Below, one piece after another: positions 13,298 through 27,795 of a DNA stretch of 64,000 nt. Made by a program: the position numbers and the translations under genes. Origin of the DNA: Tigriopus japonicus (taxonomy: Eukaryota > Arthropoda > Copepoda > Harpacticoida > Harpacticidae); assembly GCA_010645155.1 (NCBI GenBank), contig CM021323.1, forward strand, positions 99,224 to 163,223, given 5' to 3'. Position 1 is the stretch's first letter; every line of letters starts with the position of its first letter. Below the pieces are notes generated by a model. That model was not told where the DNA came from and ran no database searches. It worked only from the letters and a program-made list of their open reading frames with translations.

Positions 13298-16200
13298 TTC
13301 TCTGATCTCGTTAATGGTAATTAAATGGCAAGGTAAGTCTGACAGATAATATTTCAAGCAGTAATTATCTCTTGCCCATATTATACCTCGAAACAAGAGC
13401 TAATTGTCGAAGCTATTCCGAATCTTGGCCGGGATAAAAACGGCGACTAAACTAAATCAGCCATGCATGCATGAAAAGGAAAGATCCACGAATGGGCTCC
13501 AAATTTGAGCCTTGCCAATTACCCGAGGCTACCATTTCTCTTTACAAATTTGGCTTTTTGTAAATGGCCTATTGCCTTGTGATATCATGGCTGGAATGTG
13601 CATTTGAGCTCAATTCCGTTATTTGTGATGTGGCTTTTTGGTCAAAGTTGGGCTTCAATTATGGCGGAATCCATCTAAAGGTGGCAATCCCCGGTGTTGG
13701 TGGTGATTCATGTCTTCTGTTTATTAAAGCCCGGGGTATTCCATCAACCTGATTTTGATGGCGATTGCGGGCAAATGAAGGTCTGTTTAGGCGAATACGA
13801 GGAGCTCGGTGGCTTCGTGTTTTTCCCAATGGCGTCGAGTACAAAAATGCCGCACTAAATAGCGTTTTTTTTTAAACTTGGCGTTGGGACTTTGTTGGGA
13901 AGTTGCTCACAAATCAAAGCCATAATCGATCATCATCATTTTAGAGTAAAAGATAAAACAATCCCTGAATCGTTTTGCACTTCAAGCACGACTCCAATTG
14001 GGTTTAACAAGGGGCCAATTTTATGTACATTTCAAATATGCAGAACGACGGATTTAGACCTCGAAACGATCTCAACATGAGCATAATGACATGGGTTCTT
14101 AACTTGTTTAGTAATTTCTCATCATAGGAAAGAGTCCATATTCTAACGAACTTTTAGACGAATTTAATTGGTTATATTTCGTATACGAGAAGAATAATAT
14201 TTGATCCTGAAAGGGGCAGGTTACTTGGACCAAGAGGCCAACTGGAACAAAAACGAAATAACTCGGTCTCTTTAAGTACTTATACATCCCTGTATCAATC
14301 AAAGAGAGTGAATGTAAACCAAGAATTCACGCAAGAAAAGTGAAAGGAGCGCAGACAAAGGTCAACAAGAGGTGAAATCATTTGACTTCTAGTCTCTAGC
14401 TTTAACGAATCACTTCACATCGTTAAACAAAAGTGAATAAAAGAAATTTACTCAAGAAAGATCCCAAGAGTAATCCCAAGAGTAATCCATGTTTCCAGGC
14501 CTGCTAAACAGTTTCGGCGTTCCAAGTGGCCCACTTTCACTCATTTACAAGCAAATAAAAACCCATCGTTCGCCCTCTGGGGATTTTCATGACCCAATGT
14601 TATCCTTTGAAAGGGTTCGAAGATCTAAAAGCCGACAAACGGGGAGGCAAGCAAAGAGGTAGGCACACAGACAGACAGGCAGGCAGGTGGGGCTTGGCTT
14701 GCTTATGGGTGTGTTTTTGTGATTCGAACTTCCAGGTCAACCCTCGCGTCGTTTTGTGGAGAGCTTTGAACTTTTTATGGGATGAGACGTCGACGAACTA
14801 ATCCAAGGACGATGGTGAGATCTCGCCAAACGAGTCGTTATACGACAACAGTCCTAGTTACGTCGTTTTGGTATTTCTCAGAAGCCGATGTATGTATGAG
14901 AGACGAAAAAACGTGCCGTGAGACAACAGCCATCTTGAGAATCCACCCAAGAGCTACTGAAATGAGATGTTTCCAGCCATGAGTTTGTCTTCGAGCATCA
15001 AGAACGAAGAGTATCGCTTTGCACTATTCGGACAAGGCGATCAGGTGAATGAATGTCTCCGTCAAGACGAAACATTGAAGTGCTCACCGAGCCCAAATCT
15101 GTTTTTAGCAAAAGAGCAAGAAGTGATACGACAAAAAAATGTCTGGTGCGTTATCCTTTAAGCCTTGAAATGAGAGTCAATGTCTGTCCGATAATCATAA
15201 GAAAAGTTGGAGCCTGCACTCACTATACACATATCCTTGATATAAAGAGTCAACAAAATCTATTGCGTCTCACGTCTTATCTACATATTTGCGCAACACA
15301 TTCACTTGGCGACAACTTCTCTTAATATGGAGAAGAACCTTATTCCACAGAGAGCTCACCTCAAGCTTCGAGGGCAGTCCCGATGAGACCTCACACTAGT
15401 TCGTACATACATACAACCAACCAAACAAACATGCTCAAAATACAGTCATGGCGATTGGGGACAACTCAACGGATCCAAACTCTGATTTGCACGATGTCGT
15501 TCAATGATTCACGGAGAATGAAATAGGCTTCATTACATAGATTGCCTGACAATTGCAACCATTTGGGGCGAGAACAAGCCTTTGTCGTGGATCCGTGAAA
15601 TTACTCAAAAATACCTTACGAGAAGGTTTTCCAACTCTGTTCTATCTGAACAAAGGCTAAATCACTCGATGAACTTGCGGCATAAAAGTTATTTGGACTG
15701 GTAGACGGTTGAGAGACAAAAAGCAAGCGTTTATCCCGTCAACAAACACCTCCAAAATGGAGGTGTCAATGTCGAGAAGGACAATTTGGAAGGAAGTGGG
15801 AGTGAAGGAGACCCGTAGCTAAGCAAGCTAGCTGGGCACGAATGTACGTAATAAGTGCCTGACTCTTTTAGTGGACAGCTCTTGAAAAGCAGCCCAATTG
15901 TCCGCCTTCTTGACACGTTGAGTTGCAAACTCGACATTCGAGGAGGTGCTCTCAACTGTCATAGTAGTATCATCTAATGCAATTCCTTGGAACCATGAAA
16001 GTTTCCGACCATTCAAATGTTTAGGCACATCTACTTCAATGTTGTTGACTTTTGAAGATGATTAATCTTCTTTTACATTATCTAATGTTACACGTTTTCG
16101 GAACCGACCATAACAAAACTGAAGGTGCGGTGGGTCGTGGGTATTTGTTGGATGGTTGTCTACAAATTCGAACCTTCTTTTTCGTTAAAAAAAACGCTTC

Positions 16201-16526
16201 AAGAAATAAATGAGGTCGCGAGATAAAGTGCTAAAAGGGGAAAACTGTTCAAGCAATGAAATTTGCCCCATTCTACATTTTGGGTCCAGATGATGCCCTT
16301 GGAATAGAAATCCCAAGATTTGTCTGCCCTCATGATCTGTAGATTGGGACACATTCTCTGGCCATAGATAGAAGAGGGCTGAAATGCCCAAACTGAGGCA
16401 TTTTCCTTGTTCGTCATGCCAGCAAAAACGTTAACAAATGATGCTTCTCCGGGTGTTTGTGCAGACTTTTTCTGCCCCAAATCACGTATGGCCCCTAATG
16501 ACGAACACTTAAGGGTGTATATATTT

Positions 16527-16556
16527 GTATGTATGTGTGTGTGTGTGCGTGTGTGG
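16527..16556 (+). repeat. GT dinucleotide microsatellite
   Basis: TGTA units passing into (GT)n with one C interruption. Confidence 0.85.
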
Positions 16557-19380
16557 AGATCTCCTAGCCATCCCATCCGCACGAATCGCTCAGAAAGCAC
16601 TAGCTGAGGTAAGTCAACAACACTTTTTTGCTGTTGTTATTGCTACTTCAGTGGGCATCCTCCGTGTGGGTGTCTCCCGCTCTTTCTTATTCTCCAATTC
16701 TACTTGAAAGCACTGAAATGATTTTAATCCTTTCTTTCCTGGATTGAAACCCATGTCAAAACATCCCCAGCAATAAATCTTCTCATCCCGACAGCTGTTC
16801 GTTCTTTAGAAGAATAGACTGCCAGCTAAGGAAGAACACGAGCAATTGTATCCTAGTAAGGGGTAATAGCAATAGCTCTAATTACAAAAACAACAACAAT
16901 ATTAAGCTCTCATTGGAACGAAACTATGCCGAACGACAGATCATTGATCTGAACTCGAGCAAGGGGAATGACTCTTTTACTCGCTCCTGCAGCGTCTCCA
17001 ACCGCCATTTACGTACCCTACTTTTGTTCGTCACCGACTTTGTCAAGGGTTAAAAAACTCATCAGAATGTCTGGATTTGCAAGGAAGTCGAGTGGCCACG
17101 CCTCCCCCACCAACACATTTGGATGGCGAATGACGGCAAATATGTAATACTCACACTTGTACTTAAATGTACAAGTCGTCTGGCAAATGCCCCCTACCCT
17201 TCCTTAGTCCCTACCCTTACCCCCGTGGCCAAAAAAAAGATCGAGAGTTAGTCCGAAGGAAGGCAAATTTCGTTTTTTTGTCCCTGTCTGGATTTCCCTC
17301 GGTGCTCGTCTATTTGAAGCGGTACAACATTCGTCCCAATAATGGTTAGTGAGAATTTTGACCCACGGGAAAACGAACAAATATCACTTTCAGCCAAACA
17401 GCTGTGGCATAGGGCAATGGCAAGAGGGTGGAACAACCTTTGCATCCTCGCAAGAAGGGTCGGAACCTTTAGTTTGCATACGTACATACACAAGCGCCCA
17501 ATACGTACGTAGACCAACTACTCGGTACCATGCTCTTAAAGGGTAATGTCTGACTGGAAAAAGGCGCCAAAACTTGGGAGACTTTTCTAGTCATCGTAGG
17601 TGAACGAACGAATGAACGAGTTCATTTCTGCCAGACAACAGAAACCCAGCCAGTCTCGAATCTTTGCACGGCAGAAAACTTTCATGATTTTGGTTTATCC
17701 CTCCCCTTCTCCTCAAAGGTAACACCATTGTGTAGCTACTATGCCTCTGGTCATGGCTTTATTAGTATTCCACAAGCATTAACGTTTGTTGGCTAAAAGT
17801 GGGGGAAGAGAGAAGGAGAGAGACAAGAGAGCAAAAAGAAGGAACATCTTGTAATTGGCGGTAGTTTAGAAAGGATCTTCACTTGATTGGACAAAGATTT
17901 ATTGTGGAGAGCCGAAATTCACAAAAGTAGGCAGCGTTTCCTATTGATGGCAAAACCAACAGATGCACTTATTGGTGGATTGGCCTTTTTTTATTCCCCG
18001 TGTGACTTGAGAAATGGGTGGCTCCCTCATTTGTCACTTCTTTATCCACTGGTAATGAGTCAATTCTTCACGGCGGGTCCCAACCCAAAGCATCCCAAAG
18101 TGAGCGTACGACTCCTACTGTACGTAGTACTGTATATTCACTCTACACATGTTCATGTTGAATGTCTGAAAATCTCTTTGGCTTGTCTGTTTCTCAAATC
18201 GAGATCAATGAATGGCGATAGCAAATCTCGGAGTTGACTGAAAAAGGGTGTGTGTACGGACTGACAACGATGTCGAATGAGTAGATCCTTAGGGAATAAA
18301 AAGTATTCCTGATGTTTTTTTGGTTCTTCGAACCTCTTCCGCAACAAGATGTAGTTACGACGCTCAACGCTGTATTTAAGAAAACAATATCATGTGACTG
18401 ATCAGTCCGATTAGTCGCCAAGTTTTATGATGTGGCTCGAGTCCATTGCCCACCCCTTGTGTTCCTCGTGGTTCCTTGCCACCGGGCTTGATTTGTCCGC
18501 CGTCTGTTTCAACCCTATTCTTGGTATGTTACGACGGATCAAACATGTGCACGGGAATGGAGTAGTAAGTACACTGCCAATACTGCCTGTTTACTGGTAC
18601 GGACGGACGTATATCCAAAACGAGACGAGATGTTGTGGTGGTAGAAGTACTACTACTACTGCTACTAGTACGTATGTAGGATATACGGCCAATGTAAGGA
18701 GACTGTCGAATGTCTCACTTGGGGAAAACGAGACCATGATGAGCTTACTACAAGTCTACTCCAGGATTCTACCCTCCATGAATGAACGGGATCTTCTCCC
18801 GACACTTTTTTTACTACACACAGTCCGACTTTGTCGATGTCTAGCTTTTCGTTGTGAGAGCAGACGGGGAATGGCATGAACTTGATCTCGTTGGCTAATT
18901 CACAATGCTATCGATGGCGTCTTGTTGAAATCCTGTAAACATTCGGAAGAATGATCCTTTCTACAGGAGATTTGAACTCTTGAGAGTGTAGTGTTTAAAT
19001 GCCTCCACATTTGACTTCTTGGAAAAAAAGTTGCTCAAGTGGCTTTAGTCATCTGACTTCTAAGATCTGCCAACACCAGAGTTGGCTGAAATGATGTCGT
19101 TGAGTAGATCAAGAGCATTTCTCGCCATTGTGTGATTCAAGAGCATACGACGCTTTTTGCCTCGTTTTAGCTCTCTGGCCTTCTTTCGTCTCAAAAGAGT
19201 AATGGGGAATTGTCATCGCGTTATTTTCCGCCTCTTGATTTCCAGTAAAACAAGACGAGTTGCAACATGAACCCCGGAAAGCAACTTGGGTCATCATCAC
19301 CCATGCTCCCCTCCTCTCATCGACAATTGCGGAGCCGAGAAAGAGAAGTCAATTGTTGAGGATGGCTTGTCTCTAATTTA

Positions 19381-19428
19381 TTAATTCATTCATTCATTCG
19401 TCCGTTCGTCCGTTCAGTCATTCATTGG
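19381..19428 (+). repeat. CATT/CGTC tetranucleotide repeat
   Basis: ATTC units change to GTCC/GTTC units and back to ATTC, a degenerate tetranucleotide tract. Confidence 0.75.
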
Positions 19429-19703
19429 CGATCAATCGCTAATGCTTGTTGACACTGTCAATGACTTGAAACTCGTATCACCTCTCACGAAGATTGTGAT
19501 TACTGAATTGGGGTTTGATGCGTTCCAAATTCCCAAGTACCTAGTAGGGGTGGTCAATCTTGTTTTCGGTCTGGCATTCCGCCGATCTTAAGTGGATCTG
19601 TTCCTTCTCACACCCCTTGAGCGCTTGGGAACAAGATCGAACAGGAATAAGCAAAGGGTGGAAGAGGACACACGTCCCTGGTACATGTAAAGGGCTATGT
19701 CTG

Positions 19704-19725
19704 GCTAGCTAGCTAGCTAGCTAGC
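19704..19725. repeat. GCTA tetranucleotide repeat, self-complementary
   Basis: A 22-bp run of GCTA units. It is palindromic throughout and so can form a hairpin. Confidence 0.85.
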
Positions 19726-19819
19726 AGGGTGGCTGGCATGTTATGCAGTGGTGAGCCAGTCTGCCAAGTGGCTCACTCCTTTGCTGACTCCCTCGGTCCC
19801 AGTCTCGGTTCCTATTTTT

Positions 19820-19893
19820 CTCCCTCCTCCTCCTCCTCCTCCTCCTCCTTTTCCTCTTATTCCTCCTCTTCTTTCTCCTCTCTCGTCGTCGCA
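19820..19893 (+). repeat. TCC/TTC pyrimidine-rich microsatellite
   Basis: (TCC)n at 19820-19850 followed by interrupted TCC/TTC units. Both strands are open across it, giving Ser- or Pro-rich and Gly-rich frames that are composition artefacts. Confidence 0.85.
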
Positions 19894-22197
19894 GCCTTTC
19901 CCCTTTTGGGTGATGACGGGCAAATGGAGGTTGATGCCAAATTGAGAGGCCAATGACCTCAAAAGTTGAATGAACCTTTCAGACACAAGCGCCGGTGGGA
20001 CAGGATCCACGAGGTATGATTGGAACGGCCATGAGCTAAAATTGTACACAACAAGAGAACATGAGCAGCGCACTAAAACTATCATGTCAAAATTCAAGCA
20101 TTTACTTGAAACCTGCTCTGATTGTCCAGTATTGTTAGCACGTGTATTTACTAGTACCTTTGCTCGCAACATTGAAAGTTTGCAATAATGGTTAGATAGC
20201 TTAAACCCATTGCAAATTGATGTTTGCTATCGTGCGGTTCCAAGGGTTAATGGGTTATCGTTTGATAACAAACTAAAAAAATCCTCATAATCTTGGCTTA
20301 TTAAACAAAGGAAACACGAGTCGTTGTAGGTAATTGGATTGGTAAAGGAAGTCCACAAAGCCCTTAGACAACATTAATACACATACGCTACTATGATTAT
20401 CCAAAACCCTATCATCACAAATAACAATGATATGGTACTGTGTAAGATAAGGAAGTATGGGCTTTGCTGATTTAAACAATTGGTTTGATCACTACCAATT
20501 GGCAAGCCTTTATCAACTTCGGGCTTGAGACCTGAAGTGCCCCTAATTTTCTAGGTAAGTGAACATGATTGAAACACAAAGAACAAAAAAAATGAAGCTC
20601 TATTCGACATTACATAATTTGCACAATTGATTCACATAACAAGGTTTATCGTGCTCACAAACCGTTTTAGGGAACATTGGAAATATTTTTTGATGTTTTT
20701 AATAATGTTCAATGGAAAATCTGGAATGAGGGTAGGTAGGTGCTCTTACTTTTGGTTGGTACATTTGTGGGACATACATTTGTTCTATTATAATTGATTT
20801 TTTTATACATGGAGATATTCTTTCCTTAAAACAACCTCGTCGATGAGGTAGCTTGTGTTAGCGTCTTCAAATAGCAGACTGTTTTGCAAAACTTTGTCTT
20901 TTTGATGAGTCTACCGGTCGAAAATATCGAACTTTTTAAGCGTTTAAGTCCAAAAACAAGATATCTCAAGAACCAAAACGCTAACTGCGTGTTCTTCACC
21001 ATCATTAGTTAATTAAGAAATGCACTTTCTTTCGTTTTCGTTGCAAATACAGAGATGTCCAAAAGAAATCAAGTCCCACAATTCTGCTTGGGTAATGTGT
21101 CCACGAATTTGAGAGGCAGAAGCAAAATGATTCACAATAAATGAGTGGACTTTAAGTAATTGTAAGTAATCATGTCTTCAAGGTTAATCAAAGGGTTTGA
21201 AATGACATTTGCTTTTAAAACATTTTCATTCTTGATTTTAGAAAAAAATGTATTCTCATTTTTTCTGTTCTCCCTGTATTGTCGAGTGGTTCAAAGCTGC
21301 CAAAACAAAGGTTCAAGTTGATACCTAACTATAACACATGATAAAGTGAAGTCTTTTAAGGACCCCTTTAGCAATTATTGTACACAATCTAGTTGGTCTG
21401 TTCGGCGAATATTGCGAATAAAATGCAACATTAGCATGCCTTCCAAAGAAAACTTTTGGGTTAAGTTTGTCACATTTTTAACAAATACCCTCCTATGAAA
21501 AAAACACGTTCCAATTATCGTACAATTCAGTTTGATAATCTGAGCTGGGTCTGATCAGGCATGGAACATGCATGCATGATGGCCTTTTCCAATTGCCTTT
21601 GGCCACATGTTCTGCTTCGCAACTAACGCTCAGCACAGCAATAATGCATGTGTTCTTAAACGTTGCCCTATTATTGAATATCCGAATGTGGTGCATACGT
21701 GCACACTTGTTCAGATCGATTGTTGCAGGGAGTGTATGAGTGAGACCATGGTGGTTTGACCCTTGGTCCCTCTGAAAAGCGTGTGGGGAGCTTGGACAAG
21801 GGGATTTTTGCGGTTGTGAAATAATGATCTCCGTGGCAGAGCCCATTTACCCCATAGAGGGTAATGACCTCACCAGTCCAACTATTGATGCTACATACAA
21901 CATTCACGCGCAGCATCCTTTCCGCCAAACCATTTCTGGCCAACTCTTTCGAGCATGGTCGATCGTAACGGACATTTCAACCTTAGAAACGAGGGGCAAT
22001 GGTAATACTCTCAAGTGCTGAAATGGGCCATGTTTGGGCATTTGAAAACACCTCAAAATACCCCCAAAGTGGAAATAAAGCGGAGAGCTAGATTAATGTT
22101 ATTTATACAATGTTGTAAATGATCTTTTCGGCGCGAAAATTTCTAGACGTCTGAAATTTGGAACGCTTTTCCTGCCCTAGGATCCGTTCTTGCACAA

Positions 22198-22236
22198 CCC
22201 ACAACAACAAGAACAACGGCAACAACAACAACAACA
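22198..22236 (+). repeat. AAC trinucleotide repeat
   Basis: Interrupted (AAC)n tract. Confidence 0.8.
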
Positions 22237-23834
22237 TCGGAGCACGTCTCTTTTTCTTTCTCTCTTTTTCGTTGGCTCTTCCGTTAGACCTTAGACAGTA
22301 TAAGCTGATGGCTGAGAGAGCGGAGAATGTTGGCCCTGCTGCTACTACTATCACTACTCACTGCTCTCATTCTTGATCGGGTACGCAAGTCTGACGCCTT
22401 AATTTGACGGTTCTTGCTTACTTGGTAACACGCATGTAAGTGAATATGTTTTCGTGAGATGGCAACCTACATAGGAAAAATGAAGGGCCATCGAGTAGAC
22501 CAAAGAAGTGCAAAGATACAACATTGAATTGTATCTTTTCTTTCTTTCTTTTTTCTCGTCTCGTTTCTCTCTCCATGTCCTGTAGAATAGTAAAATCCAG
22601 CCGTCTGCTTTTACACCCGTTTCAACCCCGTTTGTTGTCCGTCGGCAAAATGATGACTGGCTGAGCGGGTGAGTGACTGTTTCTCTGGAAGCCTCAGTGC
22701 AAGGATAACTGGACGACTGGATGGCTGGATGGAAGGACCGGGTATCACATGGGAGGGAAGGTTTTCTTTCGAACGGGGAACCGTTTCACTCTCGTTCGAG
22801 GTACAACCTGGCCAAAACGGAGAGCTCCGCGTGTTCCATGCCCGACGTCGTTTGGCGAAGCTCCGCTCTGACTGAAAAACGGATAGAGCACCTAACGAAC
22901 GGTGAGCTGGTTCAGTTTCCGACGAGTGAGTATCCCTTTCAGCCACATGCGTAACGCCATTTCGTTGGTATGGTCATAAAATCGCGTACATCAACTTAAC
23001 AATTTGTGTTTTCTCGCTTGTTGCCAAGTCAGAAAATGGGGGAAATTGGTGAGTGCGGATCGACTGAGCTCTCCAACCCGCCAGCCAACGACGACACATT
23101 GAACATTGAGGGCAAATGTCTGCGTACCGGAGAATAACAACAAGACGCATGCACACTATCCTATGTAGCACTACGTACATTTGACTGAGAGAGATCTCGT
23201 CTCCCAGACTGTCCGACGCAGATGGGGTTGAACTGAACCCTCAGAGACGCTTGGGGAAGGTTTCATGGCATTTTTATGTCCTTTGTTCCAATCCAACGAT
23301 ACTCTTTGCGAATGTTGGCCATCAAAGTACGGATGAGGATGGATTTGGCAAATGTGCGTCATAGCGTCTTTCCCAAGCCCCATTTGCCATTCACGTTGGC
23401 GAACGATCTATCCCATGTCCACCCTCAAGGAAGGGATTTAGGAGGGAAGGAACGGCTGTGGCGGCATTCGTTGTTCCACTAAGGTCATTGACCTCCCAAA
23501 AATAACAGAGCCCTTCGACAGTGGCAGCTTTGCTGAAAGACATGTGAGTTTACCAATACTCTTCTGATGCTTGAAATCAGTAGCAAACAAAGAACGGGAA
23601 ATCTTCACCGTTCATATCGTGAAACATGTTCAATGGAAATAAAAGAATGTGGTCGAGAGAAACGAGAGAAATAAGGAATGTACGTACATACAGTAGCGAG
23701 ATGCGAGTTGCCACCGACTATGAATGCAGACATTTCAATTAATTCCTGAGTCATCATAGACACCCGACGCAATGATGATGATACCTTTGATACGGTCAAG
23801 GGGGAATGCTAATGGCTCACTTGGATGCTGACAA

Positions 23835-23854
23835 TGGTGGTGGTGGTGGTGGTG
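23835..23854 (+). repeat. GGT trinucleotide repeat
   Basis: About six GGT units followed directly by a TACGTA palindrome. Confidence 0.8.
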
Positions 23855-26800
23855 TACGTACGGGACAATCATGGATTCAGATCAGTCTCTTCTTTTGGAA
23901 CATGAACGAGTGTAGGAAGAGCCTGTCTCAAGTTCAACATGCCATCCACCGCTCGTCTCATCATCCTTTATCGTCTCGACAATCATGGACTAATTCACTT
24001 GTGGCCATTAATCCTCACTTTGTTCTGTCAGGGTAAAGTGAGTGGAGAATTGGTGATGGATGTCTAAATCGTCTCCAATTCTAAGCATTCACTAGTCTTC
24101 ACTCTACATTTCTTTAAGTATGGACGTGGAATTTAGAAGGTGAAACTTGATTTGTCTGACTTGGTTGGAATAATGTTTTTCTAAGGCATCAATGTTAAAG
24201 AGCGAGAACCTTCTCGCTCAAATCTCAATTGACCTGGTGCCATTTTTGGCTCATAATCCTGGAGAAGTGGGGACAAAGCCTTGGATTGACAGATTGTGTC
24301 TGAGACTTCGAAGGGGATGAGAGAAACCTTAATCACCACCGTGAGGGTGAATTGCATGCAATTGAGACAATGATCGACTGCCGTTTGTACTTGAAGGGGG
24401 TTGGAATCAAGAAATTCACGAGCACGAACATCATGGGACAAGGGTAAGTTATCCGTCTAGTCAGTTGAGTGCACGGTTATTGGCCGTATCGCTCTTGCTC
24501 TGCACTGTCTCTCATTCTCTTTCTCCATGTGAGTGTGAGTGTGTGTCTTCTTGCACCCCGAACGGCTCCAGGGATGGATGAGCCATGGTCTTGGCGGGAA
24601 AAACGAGACACATATTTACACCCGCTAAGAGAACCAACCAAGTACGGACAGACAGATTTCGTTGATCTGGATGGGATTCAATCGTTGGTAATAACGACTC
24701 CATGGGCCAACCAACCAAGCAATTGGAGATGGTCCCGTCTGAAAGGGCACAAATCAAAAAATCATAATCGTATAGTTCAGGATAATTTGTTGGCAAAGGG
24801 TTTAAGCCGACAAATGAAGGAAGAATTTATCCGTCGCGTAATCTGGTTAGAATTGAGCATATGGGCCGATCATCATTGCTCATCATGAAGGAATAACATC
24901 TACTAACCAAGCATGTCGTATTTGTCTGAACCGCTACGACACGTCATTCATCATTGGTTGCACTCATCATCCATCATTGGGGCTGAGACGTGTTTGAGTG
25001 ACCCAGGTCCTCTCCTTGTTCATGAATATGTAATACGGCCGCCGGATCCATGAGAAATTTCCGAGGGTACCTCAATACTTAAACGTTAAGGTGAGGATTT
25101 AAGGCTAATTTCATGGCCGGTCAGGACAAGATAGTTCAACCCTGCTTCAAGGAGGATCTACGAAATTAGGCTGGTTGGTAGTCACGCCAGACACTCTGAA
25201 TGAACTTATGGAATATGCGCCCCAATTCATGTCTAGCCGGAGCCGGAATTTTCGTCGACTAACCCCTTCCCATCGGCAAGAACTAAGATGCGGATGAAAA
25301 CACTAGATGAAAAGGATCCTCAAGATCTTTTACCATCTGAATGTCTCAAAATCACAAGTTAACACTTGTGCGATCACATGCCTGACTAAAATCCAATGGG
25401 GTGTCTGGCTTTTGAGATGGTAGAGTCATGAACTCTCCCCGTCAGAACTCTCAGTGCGTCGTTGTGTGTCTTGTTCTCGAGTTTCGGGTCGTATGTCGCG
25501 GTCGTCGTTGCTGTTGTTCGGACTTTTCCAGACACTGACGCATTTTCACCCCTCGACTCAACAGTGAGGTCCTTACGGACGTACTTTCGACAACCGTTCA
25601 CGAGGGTGTTCAAACTGATGTTCCTGTAACTGCAAAGCCGCTCTGTTTTCCATCCAAACTTGCACCCCCACGCCATCTACGGTAAGATATATTTGCTCCG
25701 ACTCCAGACACGCCGAATACGAAGAGGAGTCTCTCTTTCTCTCAACGTATGTAGAAGCTATTGTCCAAAGACAAGAGTTGGTTGGAACATTGGGGGGCGA
25801 AAATGAGAATAAGGAGGAGAGCGTCAGCTATATATATACCGGTATGACGCAGAAGCTGCTGAAAAAACTTGGTCGCGTTCGGGTGTCTCGAGGATCAAGT
25901 CTGGCTTGTCTGGACACCTCGTTGTCCACAGGACGGGTAACAAGAGCAAAACGCAAAGAGATGTCTGGAGGCGAGGAGCTCAATGTTTCATAGGAGCATT
26001 CTGCGAGACTTGGAAACAGCCTTTGGTTTCATGGCTAAACAGAGTTGCTGCAAGAGGCTGGTTATCCCTGCATGTTTTAAGTAGCTTCGGTTTTTGCAAG
26101 GAGACGGCGGGGTTGCGATTTCTGAGGGTGCACCCTCTTCTTTTTTCTCTTTCTCTCACGACGACGACGACGGCAATCATTGTTCCACGGAAAATGCATC
26201 ATGGCACACGGTCTCCTGTGCAAATGTCTTCAATGAATCCTGCCTTTTGAGAACGAATTAAATGCATGAATTGCATTGAAGCAAGGGAGAAGTCGGGGTA
26301 CATTAATCCCTTGAAGTCTGTAGGTACGTACATACCATTTTGAATGCTATTGAACATTGCAAACTTACACACAAATATTTGTGCGATATCGACCAAACCT
26401 CGGATAAGAAGTCAACCAAAAGAATCAAGTTGAATTATCGGACTCGTTTTGACTCGCTGTGTTATCGACCTTCATGAAACTGATAGAAAAATATTCTTTT
26501 TTTTCAACCTTTCGTTCGATACGAATTTGAACCTGGGAAACAAGTTCGGGGTTTCGCGATCCTCAAGGCTGAAATTGATGATCCCAAAAAATTTCCCCTA
26601 TTTCTATTTCTCATTGTAATGGGAATGAAAGGAATAGATACGCACTATAACAAATAGATGCAAATATTTCTCAGAGCATCATCAATTTGCCTAATTACAC
26701 TCCAAGGTAACAGACAAAGTGTGCGATAGGGCTATCCAATAGTGTCGGACTTGGGTTTGCCAACGATGATTTGAGTGAGCAAGGTTCCATTTGGTCACCT

Positions 26801-27776
26801 GTATTCTCAGGCAGGTCGATTTACCTTGTGATTAATGACTTCTTGAGCACCGAATTGTCCGAATTGTGATTGAGCCGTTTGAGACTTGAAAGAACAAGAG
26901 AAACCATGTTCAAAAATTGAACAAACACTCATCACAGAATCGTGTGAACTGGGAAAGAGCAACCGAAAATCAGGCCAAGCACCTGAAGTCTCAGATGGGC
27001 AAGTTTAGTTGGGATGTCATGAGTGCTTTGCCATTATATTGTCAAGAGGTAACAGCAATGCATTTATAAGTGTAAGCCTGAGAGAGCCGTACATAATGAT
27101 CGGTGAAGGGCTTCATTACGGGTAAAGTGGATCTTTGTTTCAAGGTGTCACAAGTTTTATGAGCAAATCTTGGAAACCCCTTTGAGTGACGTCAAGCAGT
27201 AAACTTACAATTTTTGATTCACCAAAATGCAAATCACCTGAAAAAACACTTTTGTAACCAAGCCAACCATTCTTGAACCAAGTTTCTTTAAGTCATCTCT
27301 TCCCATGTTTTTCATTAACTTTCATCGCAAACTACCAAAGGGACAAAAAAAGAGATCCTGAGGAAAAATAAGATCTCAATGGTGCACTAACATTGCACTG
27401 TGGACTTTTTCATTCTGTTCTGCACAGGAACAAGTTGGTATTGCAGGGTAAGTTGTCGCGGCTCTTGGCCTTTAGCCCAGTGGACGCTGGATGGAGCGGC
27501 AAAGTTTTTCTTCCTCATAAAGATACTGTTTCATGTCAAGAAGTAATTTGCATTAGAGGATTGCCCGTGGATAGCCAAAGCGGGACCAAGTTGGCTCGAC
27601 CCACGATGGAGCCAAGAGGAGAAGCACCCTTGGTTGGACTCAAATTGTAAGCCAACTTTATGGCCCTCCGTTGTGAAAGTTCCAACTTTTCATGGTTCCT
27701 ATTTCCGTGGCGAACTCACTCCACCATTACAACCACGGATGGACCCTGAGCTGTTCAAGAATCAAGAGACGAAGAA

Positions 27777-27795
27777 ACCAACCAACCAACCAACC
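27777..27795 (+). repeat. CCAA tetranucleotide repeat
   Basis: About four and a half CCAA units. Confidence 0.75.

Larger units (their letters stand above)
8023..19380. other. Gene-free stretch
   Basis: Only short frames without family motifs. Landmarks are a GA repeat (9894), a 20-bp palindrome (11989), a stem-loop (13141), a poly-C run (13287), a GT repeat (16527) and many TACGTA words (for example near 10.2, 10.7, 17.5 and 18.1 kb). Confidence 0.6.

Noticed and set aside
19741..20172. 143-codon minus-strand frame with a Gly run
   Set aside because: Caused by the TCC microsatellite; no domain.
24469..24888. 139-codon frame with a hydrophobic N-terminus
   Set aside because: Starts at a non-ATG codon, no family resemblance, no supporting splice sites.
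26520..26550. GGTTCAAATTC-type B box on the minus strand
   Set aside because: No A box at a suitable distance and no cloverleaf.
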